A program made the translations under genes and the position numbers. A model generated the notes under the pieces. It did no database searches. It worked only from the letters and a program-made list of their open reading frames with translations, and was not told where the DNA came from. DNA of 64,000 nucleotides from Fontibacterium temperatum (GTDB lineage Bacteria > Pseudomonadota > Alphaproteobacteria > Pelagibacterales > Pelagibacteraceae), in contig CAXNKS010000001.1 of assembly GCA_964203055.1 (NCBI GenBank), forward strand, positions 62,001 to 126,000, written 5' to 3'. The number at the start of each line of letters is the position of its first letter. Position 1 is the stretch's first letter. Of this stretch, positions 7,571-17,809 are shown in pieces.

Positions 7571-8990
7571 TGAATACTATTGAAAAAGTTATCACGCGTT
7601 TTGCACCCTCTCCTACTGGAAATTTACATATAGGAGGAGCAAGAACAGCTCTATTTAATTGGCTATTTTCAAAAAATCAAAAAGGAATATTCCTATTAAG
7701 AATAGAAGATACTGATATTCAAAGATCAAAAAATGAATATTACGAACAAATCATTTCAACTCTTAAATGGTTGGAAATAAATTGGGATGAAGAACCATAT
7801 ATTCAATCAAAAAACGTAGAATCTCACATAAATGTAGCTAATAACTCTGTTAAAAAACGGATGTGCTTATAAATGCTATTGTACTGAGAAAGAGCTAGAA
7901 GAAGAAAAAAAATTATATCTAGAGAGAAAGATTCCTTACACTTACAGTAAAAAATGTAGAAATATTTTAGAAAATATTGCCAATAAGCCCTTTGTTGTCA
8001 GATTTAAATCGAAGATAGAGGGAAAAACTATACTTAAAGACTTAGTTCAAGGAGACGTTGAAATTAATAATAACACAATCGAAGATTTTGTTATTTTAAG
8101 AAAAGATAACAAACCTACTTACAATTTATCTGCAGCAGTTGATGATTATCAAATGAAAATTTCCCACGTAATAAGGGGTGATGACCATAAAATAAATGCT
8201 TTTAAACAAATTCAGGTCTTTGAAAGTATGGGATGGAAAATACCAAAATATGCTCACATACCTTTAATTCATTCAAAAGAGGGAAAAAAATTATCAAAAA
8301 GAGATGATGCATCGACTGTTGAAGATTATAAAAAAATAGGCATTTTGCCAGAAGCCTTAAGAAATTACTTATTAAGACTGGGGTGGTCTTATAAAGATAA
8401 GGAAATTTTTTCAGAAGAAGAAAGTATAGAATTTTTTAATTTAAATAAAATTGGAAAGTCACCATCAAAATTAGATTTTGATAGAATTAAATCTATTAAT
8501 GAATTTTATATAAAATCAACTAAGGACGAGATTTTATTAGAAAAATTAATTCACTATTCTGAATTATACAAAGAAAAAATTCCAAAACACTTTCATGAGA
8601 ACAATTAAAGTAAATTTATCTTTTTTAAAAAATAAATCAAAATCTTTAGAGGACATATATAATAACTCTAAATATATATTTTCTTATGAATTAAAAGATG
8701 ATCAGATGCAAAAAATAGATAAATCTAAATTAACTATTATAAAAAATATTTATTCTCTAATAAAAAAAGAAAAAGATATCAGTAAAGATTATTTAAAAAA
8801 TATTTTCGATAAAATTATAGAAACTGAAAAAATTAACTTTAAAGATCTTGGTCAGCCTTTAAGAATTATATTAACAGGTTCTGAATATGGTCCAGCTATA
8901 TACGATATAGCTAGTTCTTTAGGTTTAAATGAATTTTTAAACCGATTAGAACTATTCTTTTCAAAAATAGACAAAAATATTAAAAACTGA
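7570..8990 (+). CDS. gltX: Glutamyl-tRNA synthetase (interrupted by two +1 frameshifts)
   Basis: Charges tRNA-Glu with glutamate. The class I HIGH-type motif PSPTGNLHIGGARTALFN is near the N-terminus, VIRGDDH and KLSKRDDAST (KMSKS equivalent) lie centrally, and an anticodon-binding region follows. The frame breaks twice. One break is in A6 at 7852-7857, where five A's would give VKNGCAYKCYCTEKELEEE. The other is at about 8603-8606, where dropping one T joins HENN to KVNLSFL. With both removed the protein is 472 residues, the normal length. Both lesions are single extra bases and no second copy is in the window. The gene is normally essential, so sequencing error is the simplest reading. Confidence 0.9.
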
Positions 8991-9002
8991 TAACTAAATT
9001 TT

Positions 9003-10289
9003 ATGTCAGACAAATGTTTTATAGAAATAGACGGCAAGAAATACGAACTTCCTATTAAAAAAGGTACAGTTGGTCCTTCGGTAATAGATGTTCGCGATCT
9101 TTACAAAAATACTGGTCATTTTACTTTCGATCCTGGTTTTACCTCTACTGCAAGTTGCCAATCTAATATTTGCTACATTGATGGTGACAAAGGAACTCTT
9201 TTATATAGAGGATATGAAATTGAAAAATTATCTGAAAAGAGTTCATTTTTAGAAGTTGCTTATCTTTTAATCAAAGGAGAACTACCAAACAAAAGTCAAT
9301 TTGATGAGTTTTCTAGTGCTATCAAAAACCACACAATGGTTCATGAGCAAATAAGATCTTTTTATAATGGATTTAGACGCGGGAGTCATCCTATGGCTAT
9401 GATGTTAGGTGTTGTAGGTGCCTTATCTGCTTTTTACGCAGACTCAGCTAATGTTAACGACCCAATTGAAAGAGAAATATCAGCAAGAAGAATGATAGCC
9501 AAAGTTCCAACTTTAGCTGCTATGGCTTATAAATATTCTATTGGTCAACCATTTGTATATCCAGATAATGAATTAAGTTATTGCGAGAATTTCTTAAATA
9601 TGTGTTTTTCTGTCCCTGCTCAAAAATATAAAGTTAATAAAGTAATTGCAGATGCACTAGAAAAAATATTTATACTTCATGCAGATCACGAACAGAACGC
9701 GTCTACTTCAACAGTAAGACTTGCGGCTTCTTCAGGTGTTAATCCTTTTGCTTCAATAGCATCTGGTTTTTCAGCTCTTTGGGGTCCTTTACATGGTGGA
9801 GCTAATGAGGCGGCTTTAAATATGTTAAAAAAAATTGGTAGTGTGAAAAATATTCCTGAATTCATAAAGCGAGCAAAAGATCCTAATGACAATTTCAGAT
9901 TAATGGGATTTGGACATAGAGTTTATAAAAATTACGATCCTCGAGCTAAAGTAATGCAAAAGGCATGCCATGAAGTTCTTGAGGTTATGGGTAAGAAAGA
10001 TGATGAGTTATTAAAGGTAGCTATAGAGCTTGAAAAAATTGCATTAAATGACGATTATTTTATTCAAAAGAAATTATATCCAAATATAGATTTTTATTCT
10101 GGAATAACCTTAAGTGCCATGGGTTTTTCTACTGAAATGTTTGTTGTATTATTTGCAGTTGCACGAACTTCTGGATGGATAGCCCATTGGAAAGAAATGT
10201 ACTTAGATCCTTCAAATAAATTAAGTAGACCAAGACAATTATATCTTGGCGAAGTTAAAAGAGACTTTGTAGATATTGCTAAAAGATAA
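9003..10289 (+). CDS. gltA: Citrate synthase (type II)
   Basis: Condenses oxaloacetate and acetyl-CoA at the entry to the TCA cycle. The 428 residues are typical of the hexameric type II enzymes of Gram-negative bacteria. Motifs include LLYRGYEIE near the N-terminus, LHADHEQNASTST, GPLHGGANEAAL with a catalytic His, GFGHRVYKNYDPRA with the second His, and the C-terminal IAHWKEMY segment. It follows gltX by 12 bp and converges on lpxB with only 3 bp between stops, leaving no room for a conventional terminator. The gltX-gltA-lpxB junction is a conserved alphaproteobacterial neighbourhood. Confidence 0.98.
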   Translation: MSDKCFIEIDGKKYELPIKKGTVGPSVIDVRDLYKNTGHFTFDPGFTSTASCQSNICYIDGDKGTLLYRGYEIEKLSEKSSFLEVAYLLIKGELPNKSQFDEFSSAIKNHTMVHEQIRSFYNGFRRGSHPMAMMLGVVGALSAFYADSANVNDPIEREISARRMIAKVPTLAAMAYKYSIGQPFVYPDNELSYCENFLNMCFSVPAQKYKVNKVIADALEKIFILHADHEQNASTSTVRLAASSGVNPFASIASGFSALWGPLHGGANEAALNMLKKIGSVKNIPEFIKRAKDPNDNFRLMGFGHRVYKNYDPRAKVMQKACHEVLEVMGKKDDELLKVAIELEKIALNDDYFIQKKLYPNIDFYSGITLSAMGFSTEMFVVLFAVARTSGWIAHWKEMYLDPSNKLSRPRQLYLGEVKRDFVDIAKR

Positions 10290-10292
10290 TTG

Positions 10293-11402
10293 CTATTCAA
10301 TTACGTAATTTGAGATTTTCTCAAGACTGTCTGGAACAATTATTGTCTCTAAAACTTTAGTGTATTCAGTAACTAATTTTTTTCCTAATAAATCGTTATC
10401 AATAAATTCCTTGGTTTTTTTATAGATTTCATCTGCATTACATTTTCCTTGTATCAGTTCAGGTATAAGTTCCTTCTGAGCTATAATATTTAAAATGTTA
10501 CCAAATTTTGTATTAATAAAAGGCTTAATTAATAAGTAGTTTAACCAAGATGTTTTATAAACAACAATTAATGGACATTGGTTCTTGCAAATATCTAAAG
10601 TAATTGTTCCTGATTTAGAAATAGTTAAAATTGAATTTTTAATATAAAAATTTTTTTCTATTTCATCGGTGGTGATAACAAAATTATCTATTTTAGATTT
10701 TTGCAAATAATTGTTAATTAAATTCTTATTATTTTCAGAAGTTGGAATATGAAATATAAAATTATAATTTAAATTAATTTTTTTAATTACATCAATAAAT
10801 ATTGGCATAAATGTTTTTAATTCTGAATTCCTGCTTCCAGGACAAAGTGTAAAATACTTTTTATTTTTGTCTTCAAATTTATTTATTTTAAATACAGAAA
10901 AATCAAAAAAAGGATGACCCACAAATGAATTTCTAATAAGTCCTTCAAAATATTTTTTTTCAAAAGGAAAAAGTAACAGTAAATGATCGATAAATTTATA
11001 TAATATTTTTTTTCTATTTTCTCTCCATGCCCAAACTTGCGGAGCAACTAAATGAACTGTTCTAATTTTATTATTTATATTTTTAACTTTATTAAGAACT
11101 CGATATGAAAAATCAGGGGAATCAACTGAAAAAATAACATCAGGATTAAATTCTAATATCTTTTTTACAGTTAAGTTAATTTTTTCTTTAATTGAAAATA
11201 AATTTTTTAATACATCAATAAAACCCATGTAAGCAATATCTTTAATATCAAATATACAGTCTATTTTTTCTAATTTAATATTTTCTCCTCCAATTGCTAA
11301 AATTTGAATGTCTAAATTTTTCTCTTTTAATTTTTTAATGATAAGAGATGCAATTTTATCTCCTGAGGATTCTCCAGTAATAATAAATATTTTTTTTGAC
11401 AA
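10293..11402 (-). CDS. lpxB: Lipid-A-disaccharide synthase
   Basis: Joins UDP-2,3-diacylglucosamine and lipid X to form the lipid A disaccharide at the inner face of the inner membrane. The 369-residue GT19 protein opens with IFIITGESSGDKIAS. Other family stretches are AYMGFIDVLK, FSVDSPDFSYRV, HLVAPQVWAWRENR, CPGSRNSELK and SGTITLDICK. It is the last gene of the 35-kb minus-strand block and follows lpxI by one base. The final residues run to within 3 bp of the convergent gltA stop. Confidence 0.96.
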   Translation of the reverse strand: MSKKIFIITGESSGDKIASLIIKKLKEKNLDIQILAIGGENIKLEKIDCIFDIKDIAYMGFIDVLKNLFSIKEKINLTVKKILEFNPDVIFSVDSPDFSYRVLNKVKNINNKIRTVHLVAPQVWAWRENRKKILYKFIDHLLLLFPFEKKYFEGLIRNSFVGHPFFDFSVFKINKFEDKNKKYFTLCPGSRNSELKTFMPIFIDVIKKINLNYNFIFHIPTSENNKNLINNYLQKSKIDNFVITTDEIEKNFYIKNSILTISKSGTITLDICKNQCPLIVVYKTSWLNYLLIKPFINTKFGNILNIIAQKELIPELIQGKCNADEIYKKTKEFIDNDLLGKKLVTEYTKVLETIIVPDSLEKISNYVIE

Positions 11403-11403
11403 T

Positions 11404-12210
11404 TTATATAGAAATAATAAAAAAATTATTTTTTTTAACTAAATTTATAATTTTATCTTTATCTAAGATAATATTTTGAGATCGTTTTACTGCAATGCCT
11501 TTAATATTAGCTTTAATGCAATTTTTAATAGTGTCAAAACCTATGGTAGGCAAATCTATTCTAAGATCTTGATTTGCTTTTGGAAATTTTATTAAAATTG
11601 ATTTATTTTTTAACTTATATTTTTTTGATAAATGTAATGATCTTTTAATAGTCTCATCAGTTCCTTCTGGTCCTTCTATAGCAAGAACATAACCATTATT
11701 TATAACAACTGACTGGCCTATATCAAATTTACTTAACGATTTAATAATCTTAACCCCCTTAGAAATACTGCTTTTATCTGTGTTATTTATTTTTAATTTA
11801 TTAATGCTTTTATCCTTAAATATTAATTCAGGTGTAAATTTCATGCTATTTACAACATTTAATTTATTTTCTTTAAAAATTTTAATTATCTCTTTTAAAA
11901 TATTTCCGTCACCTTTTTTAAACGCTGAAAATAACCTGGGAAGATAAAATAAAGCTTTTGTGTCAAATTTTAGCAAAGAAATGTCTGGTCTTTCAACTTT
12001 GCCTATAAAAATAACATTTTTGCAATTATTTTTTTTTAATATAGATATAGCTTTTCCAAGTTCCGTTATTTTCAAACTGTAAGAATTTTTATATCTTTTA
12101 TAAATATTAGATTTAGTTAAATCTAATATTAAAAATTCTATATTTTTTTTTAATAATTTATTTATTACATAATTTGGTAAGCTCGATTCTCCAACTATTA
12201 ATCCCAGCAT
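11404..12210 (-). CDS. lpxI: UDP-2,3-diacylglucosamine diphosphatase, LpxI type
   Basis: Hydrolyses UDP-2,3-diacylglucosamine to lipid X, the step before LpxB. LpxI (formerly DUF1009) replaces the unrelated LpxH in many Alphaproteobacteria. The 268-residue protein begins MLGLIVGESSLPNYVI and contains FIGKVERPD, the AIEGPEGTDETIKR loop and a C-terminal FPKANQDLRIDLPTIGFDTI region with the acidic residues expected of the catalytic domain. It lies between lpxA (stop and start adjacent) and lpxB (one-base gap), which supports the assignment. Confidence 0.94.
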   Translation of the reverse strand: MLGLIVGESSLPNYVINKLLKKNIEFLILDLTKSNIYKRYKNSYSLKITELGKAISILKKNNCKNVIFIGKVERPDISLLKFDTKALFYLPRLFSAFKKGDGNILKEIIKIFKENKLNVVNSMKFTPELIFKDKSINKLKINNTDKSSISKGVKIIKSLSKFDIGQSVVINNGYVLAIEGPEGTDETIKRSLHLSKKYKLKNKSILIKFPKANQDLRIDLPTIGFDTIKNCIKANIKGIAVKRSQNIILDKDKIINLVKKNNFFIISI

Positions 12211-12990
12211 TTATTTTAGAGGTCTACAAATTGCTCTTTTTTCACTTTTTTCTAAAAAACTTATAACTTCACTTACTGTTTTTAAATTAGAAAATTTTTT
12301 TGCTTCTTCTATTCCATTTTTTAAAAGGACGTTTGAAAAAATTAATTTTACAGCTTGATTTAGTCCGTTTATTTCATCAGAAGAATATCCGGCTCTTTTT
12401 AATCCTATTATATTTATTCCTTCTAAATGCGATCTATTACCAGTAACAAGACCATAAGGAATTACATCTTTTTCAACTCCTGTCATTCCTCCTATCATTG
12501 CTAACTTTCCAATTCTCGTAAACTGCTGAACAGCAGAATTTCCTCCTATTATTACATTATCATCTATTTCAACGTGTCCAGCTATCGCAACATTGTTTGC
12601 GATAATAACATTGTTTCCAATTTTGCAATCGTGAGCGACGTGAGATGAAATCATAAATAAACAATTATCACCTATTGTTGTAATACCACCACCATGTTCG
12701 GTGCCAGGATTTATTGTAACATATTCTCTAATTTTATTTTTTTTTCCTATTATTAATTTTGTTTTTTCTCCTTTAAACTTTAAATCTTGAGGAGCGCTAC
12801 CTATAGAAGCAAAAGAATAAATTTCACATTCGTCTGATATTGAAGTATCACCGGTTATATTTACATGAGATAATATTTTTACATTTTTTCCGATTTTTAC
12901 CTCTTTGCCAATAATACTAAATGGACCAACTTCTACTGAAGAATCTAATTTAGAATTTTTATCAACAATTGCTTTATCGCTTATCATCAA
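12211..12990 (-). CDS. lpxA: UDP-N-acetylglucosamine acyltransferase
   Basis: Transfers a hydroxyacyl chain from ACP to UDP-GlcNAc, the first step of lipid A synthesis. The 259-residue left-handed beta-helix has many I-G-x-x hexapeptide repeats over the first 190 residues (VGPFSIIGKEVKIG, IGDNCLF, IGNNVII). The family's catalytic His segment is present (SSHVAHDCKIG), followed by NVAIAGHVEI, and the C-terminal part is helical (GINIIGLKRAGYS). It overlaps fabZ by 4 bp and precedes lpxI directly. Confidence 0.97.
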   Translation of the reverse strand: MMISDKAIVDKNSKLDSSVEVGPFSIIGKEVKIGKNVKILSHVNITGDTSISDECEIYSFASIGSAPQDLKFKGEKTKLIIGKKNKIREYVTINPGTEHGGGITTIGDNCLFMISSHVAHDCKIGNNVIIANNVAIAGHVEIDDNVIIGGNSAVQQFTRIGKLAMIGGMTGVEKDVIPYGLVTGNRSHLEGINIIGLKRAGYSSDEINGLNQAVKLIFSNVLLKNGIEEAKKFSNLKTVSEVISFLEKSEKRAICRPLK

Positions 12991-13445
12991 TCATTTCTGT
13001 CAACTATAGTTGCCATCCACTCAGAGTCTGCCATAATTTTATCATTAACCATTGCAACACCTGTATACTTCCAAACTTTTCCTTTGGATCTTATAGCTTC
13101 TACTTTAAGTTTTAGTTCACAATCTGGCATTACAGGATTTCGAAATCTGGCATTATTAACTGTCATCAAATAAACTAATTTATTTTTAACAATAGCAGGA
13201 TCTAAACTATAAGCAGTTAATGCAGCAGCGCTTTGACCAAAGGCCTCTACGATTAAAACACCTGGCATCACAGGTTGTCCTGGAAAATGTCCATTAAAGA
13301 AAAAATCTGTTTTTTTAATATTCATAACTCCTGTTGCAGAAATCATTGGAACAATATCTATTAATTTGTCGATTAATAAAAATGGCTTTCTATGAGGTAT
13401 TAAACCTTCTATTTCATCTTTATTAATTTCTTTTTTTAAATTCAT
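12987..13445 (-). CDS. fabZ: 3-hydroxyacyl-ACP dehydratase FabZ
   Basis: Dehydrates 3-hydroxyacyl-ACP in fatty acid elongation and competes with LpxA/LpxD for the same precursor. The 152-residue hot-dog protein shows IPHRKPFLLIDKL, then NGHFPGQPVMPGVLIVEAFGQ with the catalytic His and Glu, and FRNPVMPDCEL. It overlaps lpxD by one base and lpxA by 4 bp. This is the widespread lpxD-fabZ-lpxA arrangement, which couples lipid A and fatty acid synthesis. Confidence 0.97.
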   Translation of the reverse strand: MNLKKEINKDEIEGLIPHRKPFLLIDKLIDIVPMISATGVMNIKKTDFFFNGHFPGQPVMPGVLIVEAFGQSAAALTAYSLDPAIVKNKLVYLMTVNNARFRNPVMPDCELKLKVEAIRSKGKVWKYTGVAMVNDKIMADSEWMATIVDRND

Positions 13446-14425
13446 TATTTCTTATCGGTTAAAAAATCTCTTATACTTTTAGCTGGATAGCCCATCACGA
13501 TTTGATTGTCCTTAATATCAGCAATAACACCACTTTTTCCACCAATTTTAACATTATTCCCTATAGATAAATGACCAGATATTCCAGTTTGCCCTCCGAT
13601 TTTAACATCATTTCCTATTATTGTGCTACCAGCTATTCCTGATTGTGCTGCTATCATACAAAAGTTTCCAATTTTAACATTGTGAGCAATTTGAACCTGA
13701 TTATCAATAGAAGTAAATTCACCAATCACAGTGTCGGTCAATGAACCTCTATCAATCGTACAAAAAGAACCTATTTGAACATTATTTTCAACAATCACTC
13801 TTCCTATGTGAGGAAATTTAACTCTTTTCTTTTTTTCAAAATTAAAACCAAAACCTGTTTGACCAATTAATGTTCCAGACTTGATAATTACATTATCGCC
13901 TAATAACGAATTCTCAATGATAACGTTAGATCCAATAATACAATTTTTCCCAATATGAACATTTGATTTAATAATAACATTATTTCCTATTTTTGTATTA
14001 TTGCCAATCTTTGCACTTTTATCAATTAAAGAGTTATCACCTATAATAATATTTTTTTTTAGAAAATTTTTTTTATTTGAAATATTAATTTTTTCATTAT
14101 CAAAGCAAGATTCAGGATAAAAAATAGTAACAATTTTATAAAAATCAATTAACGGATTTTTTGAAATAATTGGAGTAACGTTTTTGTTTAAATATTTTAT
14201 AATATTTTCGCTAACAATGCACACTGATGCTTTGCAATATTTAGCATCTTTTTCATAATTTAAATTATTAAAAAAAGTTATCTCATTACTTTTTGCTTCT
14301 TTAATATTATTAACATCTAATATCTTGTTGTTGTTAGTATTGTTTTTATTTGATTTATTTAAAATATTTAAAACATCTTTTAATGTAATAAATTTTTTCG
14401 CTTTTTTAAAAAAAAGATTATTCAT
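13445..14425 (-). CDS. lpxD: UDP-3-O-(3-hydroxyacyl)glucosamine N-acyltransferase
   Basis: Adds the N-linked hydroxyacyl chain in the third step of lipid A synthesis. The 326 residues contain an N-terminal uridine-binding region (EITFFNNLNYEKD) and a long run of hexapeptide repeats from about residue 120. GQTGFGF and the QIAHNVKIGNFCMIAAQSGIAG region, with the conserved catalytic His, are intact, as is the C-terminal MGYPAK. It lies 18 bp downstream of bamA and overlaps fabZ by one base. The N-terminal half is unusually Asn/Lys-rich. Confidence 0.96.
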   Translation of the reverse strand: MNNLFFKKAKKFITLKDVLNILNKSNKNNTNNNKILDVNNIKEAKSNEITFFNNLNYEKDAKYCKASVCIVSENIIKYLNKNVTPIISKNPLIDFYKIVTIFYPESCFDNEKINISNKKNFLKKNIIIGDNSLIDKSAKIGNNTKIGNNVIIKSNVHIGKNCIIGSNVIIENSLLGDNVIIKSGTLIGQTGFGFNFEKKKRVKFPHIGRVIVENNVQIGSFCTIDRGSLTDTVIGEFTSIDNQVQIAHNVKIGNFCMIAAQSGIAGSTIIGNDVKIGGQTGISGHLSIGNNVKIGGKSGVIADIKDNQIVMGYPAKSIRDFLTDKK

Positions 14426-14443
14426 TATAAACTTAAATAAAAT

Positions 14444-16673
14444 TTAAAAACTTGAACCGATATTAAATAAAAAATTTTGCTCTTTATCCGTTGATTCTTT
14501 AGATACAGGAATACTATAAGTAAAGGTCAGTGGACCAATAGGGCTTACAACGTCAACAGCTACACCAAGTGATGATCTTAACTTTGAACTATCGGAAATT
14601 AAATCTGAGTAATCTACACCCCAAACATTTCCAATATCAAAAAATACAAAAGATGTTGCCCTTAAACTTTCAGGAATTGGATTTGGGAATGTTGATTTTA
14701 AACTCAGTGTAACTAAATTATTTCCTCCGATATGATCTCCACTATCAACTGGTCCAATACCTCGGGGCTCAAAACCTCTAATGTCGCTCGAGGATGCAAA
14801 TATACGATCTGACAATTTTACATCTTTGTTATCAAAAGCGACAACATTTGCTAGTCTAGCTTTTGCTGATCCAATATACTTCTCATTAAAAAGTTCCTTA
14901 TATAAAGTTGCACCAACTCCTGATTGAATAGCTGGTATATCGCTAAAAAAAGTTGAAATGTTTTGGTCAAAATAAAATAAAGATCCAGAAGTAGGATTAA
15001 ATTTTGAGTCTCGTTGATCTAACAAAAAATTATAACCAAATGATGTGGTTGTAAAATCACCAGCTCTACTTTTTAGTAAATTAGAAGCACTTCCAGTTAT
15101 TTCTAATCTATCAAATTGAATACCAACATTTGGTCTAAAAAAAATATCTTCATAAATTTCGTACTTTGTTGCAAGTTTTGTGCCTACTTTTTTATTTTGG
15201 TAACCAGAAGTCTCATAATCATCAAGTTCAGAAAAAACAGATGCTGCTAACTCTTTATTTGAATTATTAAAATTAGGATCAACATAAGAAAAATCTCCTC
15301 TTATAGCTTCAGTGGAAAGTCTACCAGTGAAATTAAGATTTATTCCTTGTCCTAAAAAATTTCTCTCATTTATAGATGCTTCGAACAAACCTCCATTTGT
15401 TCCGTAGCCAACACCTGCACTAATATTTCCAGTTGGCTGCTCTTTTACAAATAAATTAAAATCCTTAAAATTCTTTTTATCAGAATCTTCAATCTTAAAG
15501 TCTACTTTGCTAAAATATTGCTTCGATTTAATATTATCTACAGATTTTTTAATTTTTGTTGAATTTAAGTAGTCCCCTTCTGCTAAAAGAATATTATCTC
15601 TAATAGTTTTTTCTTCAGTAATTGTATTGCCATTTATATTTATTTTATTAATGAGTACTTTCTGACCAACATTAAGAGCTAAAACAATATTTATAAAATC
15701 TTCATTTTTTTTTAACTCTTGTACATCAAGCTCAAAATTACTATATTTTTTAGACTCTAAATAACTTGTAACTTGCTTGTTCAGTTTATTTATTACCTCA
15801 GGTGAATAAGTTATGATTTCTTAATAATTTATTTGAAATATTTTTTATCTCAGTAATATCCTGATCTTTATATATTGCATCCGCTGCTTTTATATCGAAG
15901 TCACCAAATTTATATTTTTTTCCAGAATTGATCGAAAACGTCAAAGAAAAATTATTATTCTTATCAGCACTTACAAAAGCGCTTTCAATTTGAGCGTCAA
16001 AAAAACCTTTATTTTTATAGAAATTTTTAAGAAGCTGTTTATCATAGTCAACTCTTTGTTCACTTAATGCTGAAGATGAAAAAAATTTCCACCATTCATC
16101 CTCTGAAGAAGAAATGACTTCCAATAACTGACTGCTACTAAAAAATTTATTACCAATAAAATATATATTCTTAATTTTAGAAATTTCTTTCTTATCAATA
16201 TTAACTATTAGATTAACCTGATTATTATCAATTTTTATCACTTCAGGTGTTATAGAAGCTTGATAATATCCAGAGGCATTTAAAAATTCTTTTGTTGCCT
16301 CAATATCTTTTTTTAATTTGGAACTAGAAAAAATACTATTCTCTTTTAAAGTTATAATTTTGTTAACTTGATCTAAATCACTGTCTTTAATTCCATTAAT
16401 ATAGAAAAAGTTTACTATTGGATTTTCAACGACAGTAATTGTAAGTACATCTTGGTTATAAGAAATCTTCACATCAGAAAAAAAATCAGTATCGTAAATT
16501 TTTTTAGTAAGATTGTTGATATAAATTGAGTCTATATTATTAGTTTTTTTATCAACTAATAAATCTATTGTGTTTGAATTAACTCTTGAATTACCAATAA
16601 TATTAACCTTTTTAATTTCAGCAAATGAACTGCTTGTTAATATAAAAAAAAATATTACTAAAAATCTAATCAA
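14444..16673 (-). CDS. bamA: Outer membrane protein assembly factor BamA (one +1 frameshift)
   Basis: Core of the BAM machine that folds beta-barrels into the outer membrane. It starts with TTG at 16673, within the dxr stop context and after an AGGAG. A signal peptide (MIRFLVIFFFILTSSSFA) precedes five POTRA-like repeats and a C-terminal Omp85 barrel with GFEPRGIGP (the RGF-type loop) and a terminal aromatic Phe. The frame breaks at about 15804-15812 inside AACTTATTC. Dropping one T joins RNHN to YSPEVINKLNKQ in the last POTRA and gives 742 residues, normal for BamA. The essential role makes sequencing error likely. Confidence 0.92.
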
Positions 16674-17809
16674 TTTACTAAGCTCCTAGAAAAATTATAA
16701 GTTTTAAAGACATCCTTTATATGTCGAATCTGATGATTTTTTAAGTGATTTTTAACTACTTTTGAATCTAAAATACTAAGCAATTTATGTACTATATCAG
16801 TAAATAGGATCTTATTTTCCATAAATTTTTCAACTAAAATTTCATTAAGAGAATTAATTAAAATAAAACCTTTGTCATTTAGTATTTTAGTTAATTTTAA
16901 AATTTTAATAGAAGGTATTTTTTTAATATCAGCATTATGAAAGGATAAATTTTTTTGAAAAGAAAAATTGTTGCCACTAGTTTTGTTAATATAAAAATTA
17001 CTATATAGAGAATTTGCGATTGGAATTTTCATGTCATTATGATGATACAGCATTGAAGATAAACCATTTTTAAATTCAACAACTGCATGAATTAAAGACT
17101 GAGGGTGTATAATTATTTTAAATTTACTAATTGGAAGATTAAATATTAAAGAAGCTTCAATTACTTCTAAAATTTTATTCATCAAGTTAGCAGAATCTAT
17201 AGAAATTTTTTTTCCCATTTTCCAATTAGGATGCTTTATGGCCTGAAGAGGTGTCACTTTTTTTAAATTAATATTTTTTCCAAAAAATGGACCACCCGAT
17301 GCAGTTAGGTATATATTTTTTATTGAATTCATATTTTTATTCTCAATAAGATTGAAAATAGAAAAATGCTCAGAATCTATAGGCACAAAAGAGCAATTAT
17401 TTTTTTTAAGTTCTTTATAAATAAATTTCCAACCACAAATTATACTTTCCTTATTAGCTATTAATATTTTTTTAGAAAATTTAATAATATTTAAGGTTGG
17501 AAGCAAACCTGCAATTCCTGAAATCGCAGCAATAGTGATGTCAAATTTTATTTTTTTTAATAAATTTAAATCATTTATAATTATTATTTTATTTTTAATG
17601 CAAAAATATTTAATTTTTTCTGTTAAATAAAAATTACTAGAGTAAATATATTTTGGTTTAAATTTTTTTGCTTGAGAAATTAATAATCTAAAATTACTAT
17701 TTCCACTTAATAAAATAACGTCAAAATCATTTCTATTTTTTGAGATGATCTCTAAAGTTGATTTTCCAATACTTCCTGTTGATCCTAAAATACAAATTTT
17801 TTTTTTCAT
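16670..17809 (-). CDS. dxr: 1-deoxy-D-xylulose 5-phosphate reductoisomerase
   Basis: Converts DXP to MEP with NADPH, the committed step of non-mevalonate isoprenoid synthesis. The 379 residues have the Rossmann start CILGSTGSIGKSTLEII. Metal and substrate residues follow in ANKESII, PIDSEHFSIFNLI and TASGGPF, and then HPNWKMGKKISIDSANLMNK. It overlaps bamA by 4 bp and cdsA by one base. In most relatives rseP sits between this gene and bamA, but here it does not. The product pathway feeds uppS two genes upstream. Confidence 0.97.
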   Translation of the reverse strand: MKKKICILGSTGSIGKSTLEIISKNRNDFDVILLSGNSNFRLLISQAKKFKPKYIYSSNFYLTEKIKYFCIKNKIIIINDLNLLKKIKFDITIAAISGIAGLLPTLNIIKFSKKILIANKESIICGWKFIYKELKKNNCSFVPIDSEHFSIFNLIENKNMNSIKNIYLTASGGPFFGKNINLKKVTPLQAIKHPNWKMGKKISIDSANLMNKILEVIEASLIFNLPISKFKIIIHPQSLIHAVVEFKNGLSSMLYHHNDMKIPIANSLYSNFYINKTSGNNFSFQKNLSFHNADIKKIPSIKILKLTKILNDKGFILINSLNEILVEKFMENKILFTDIVHKLLSILDSKVVKNHLKNHQIRHIKDVFKTYNFSRSLVN

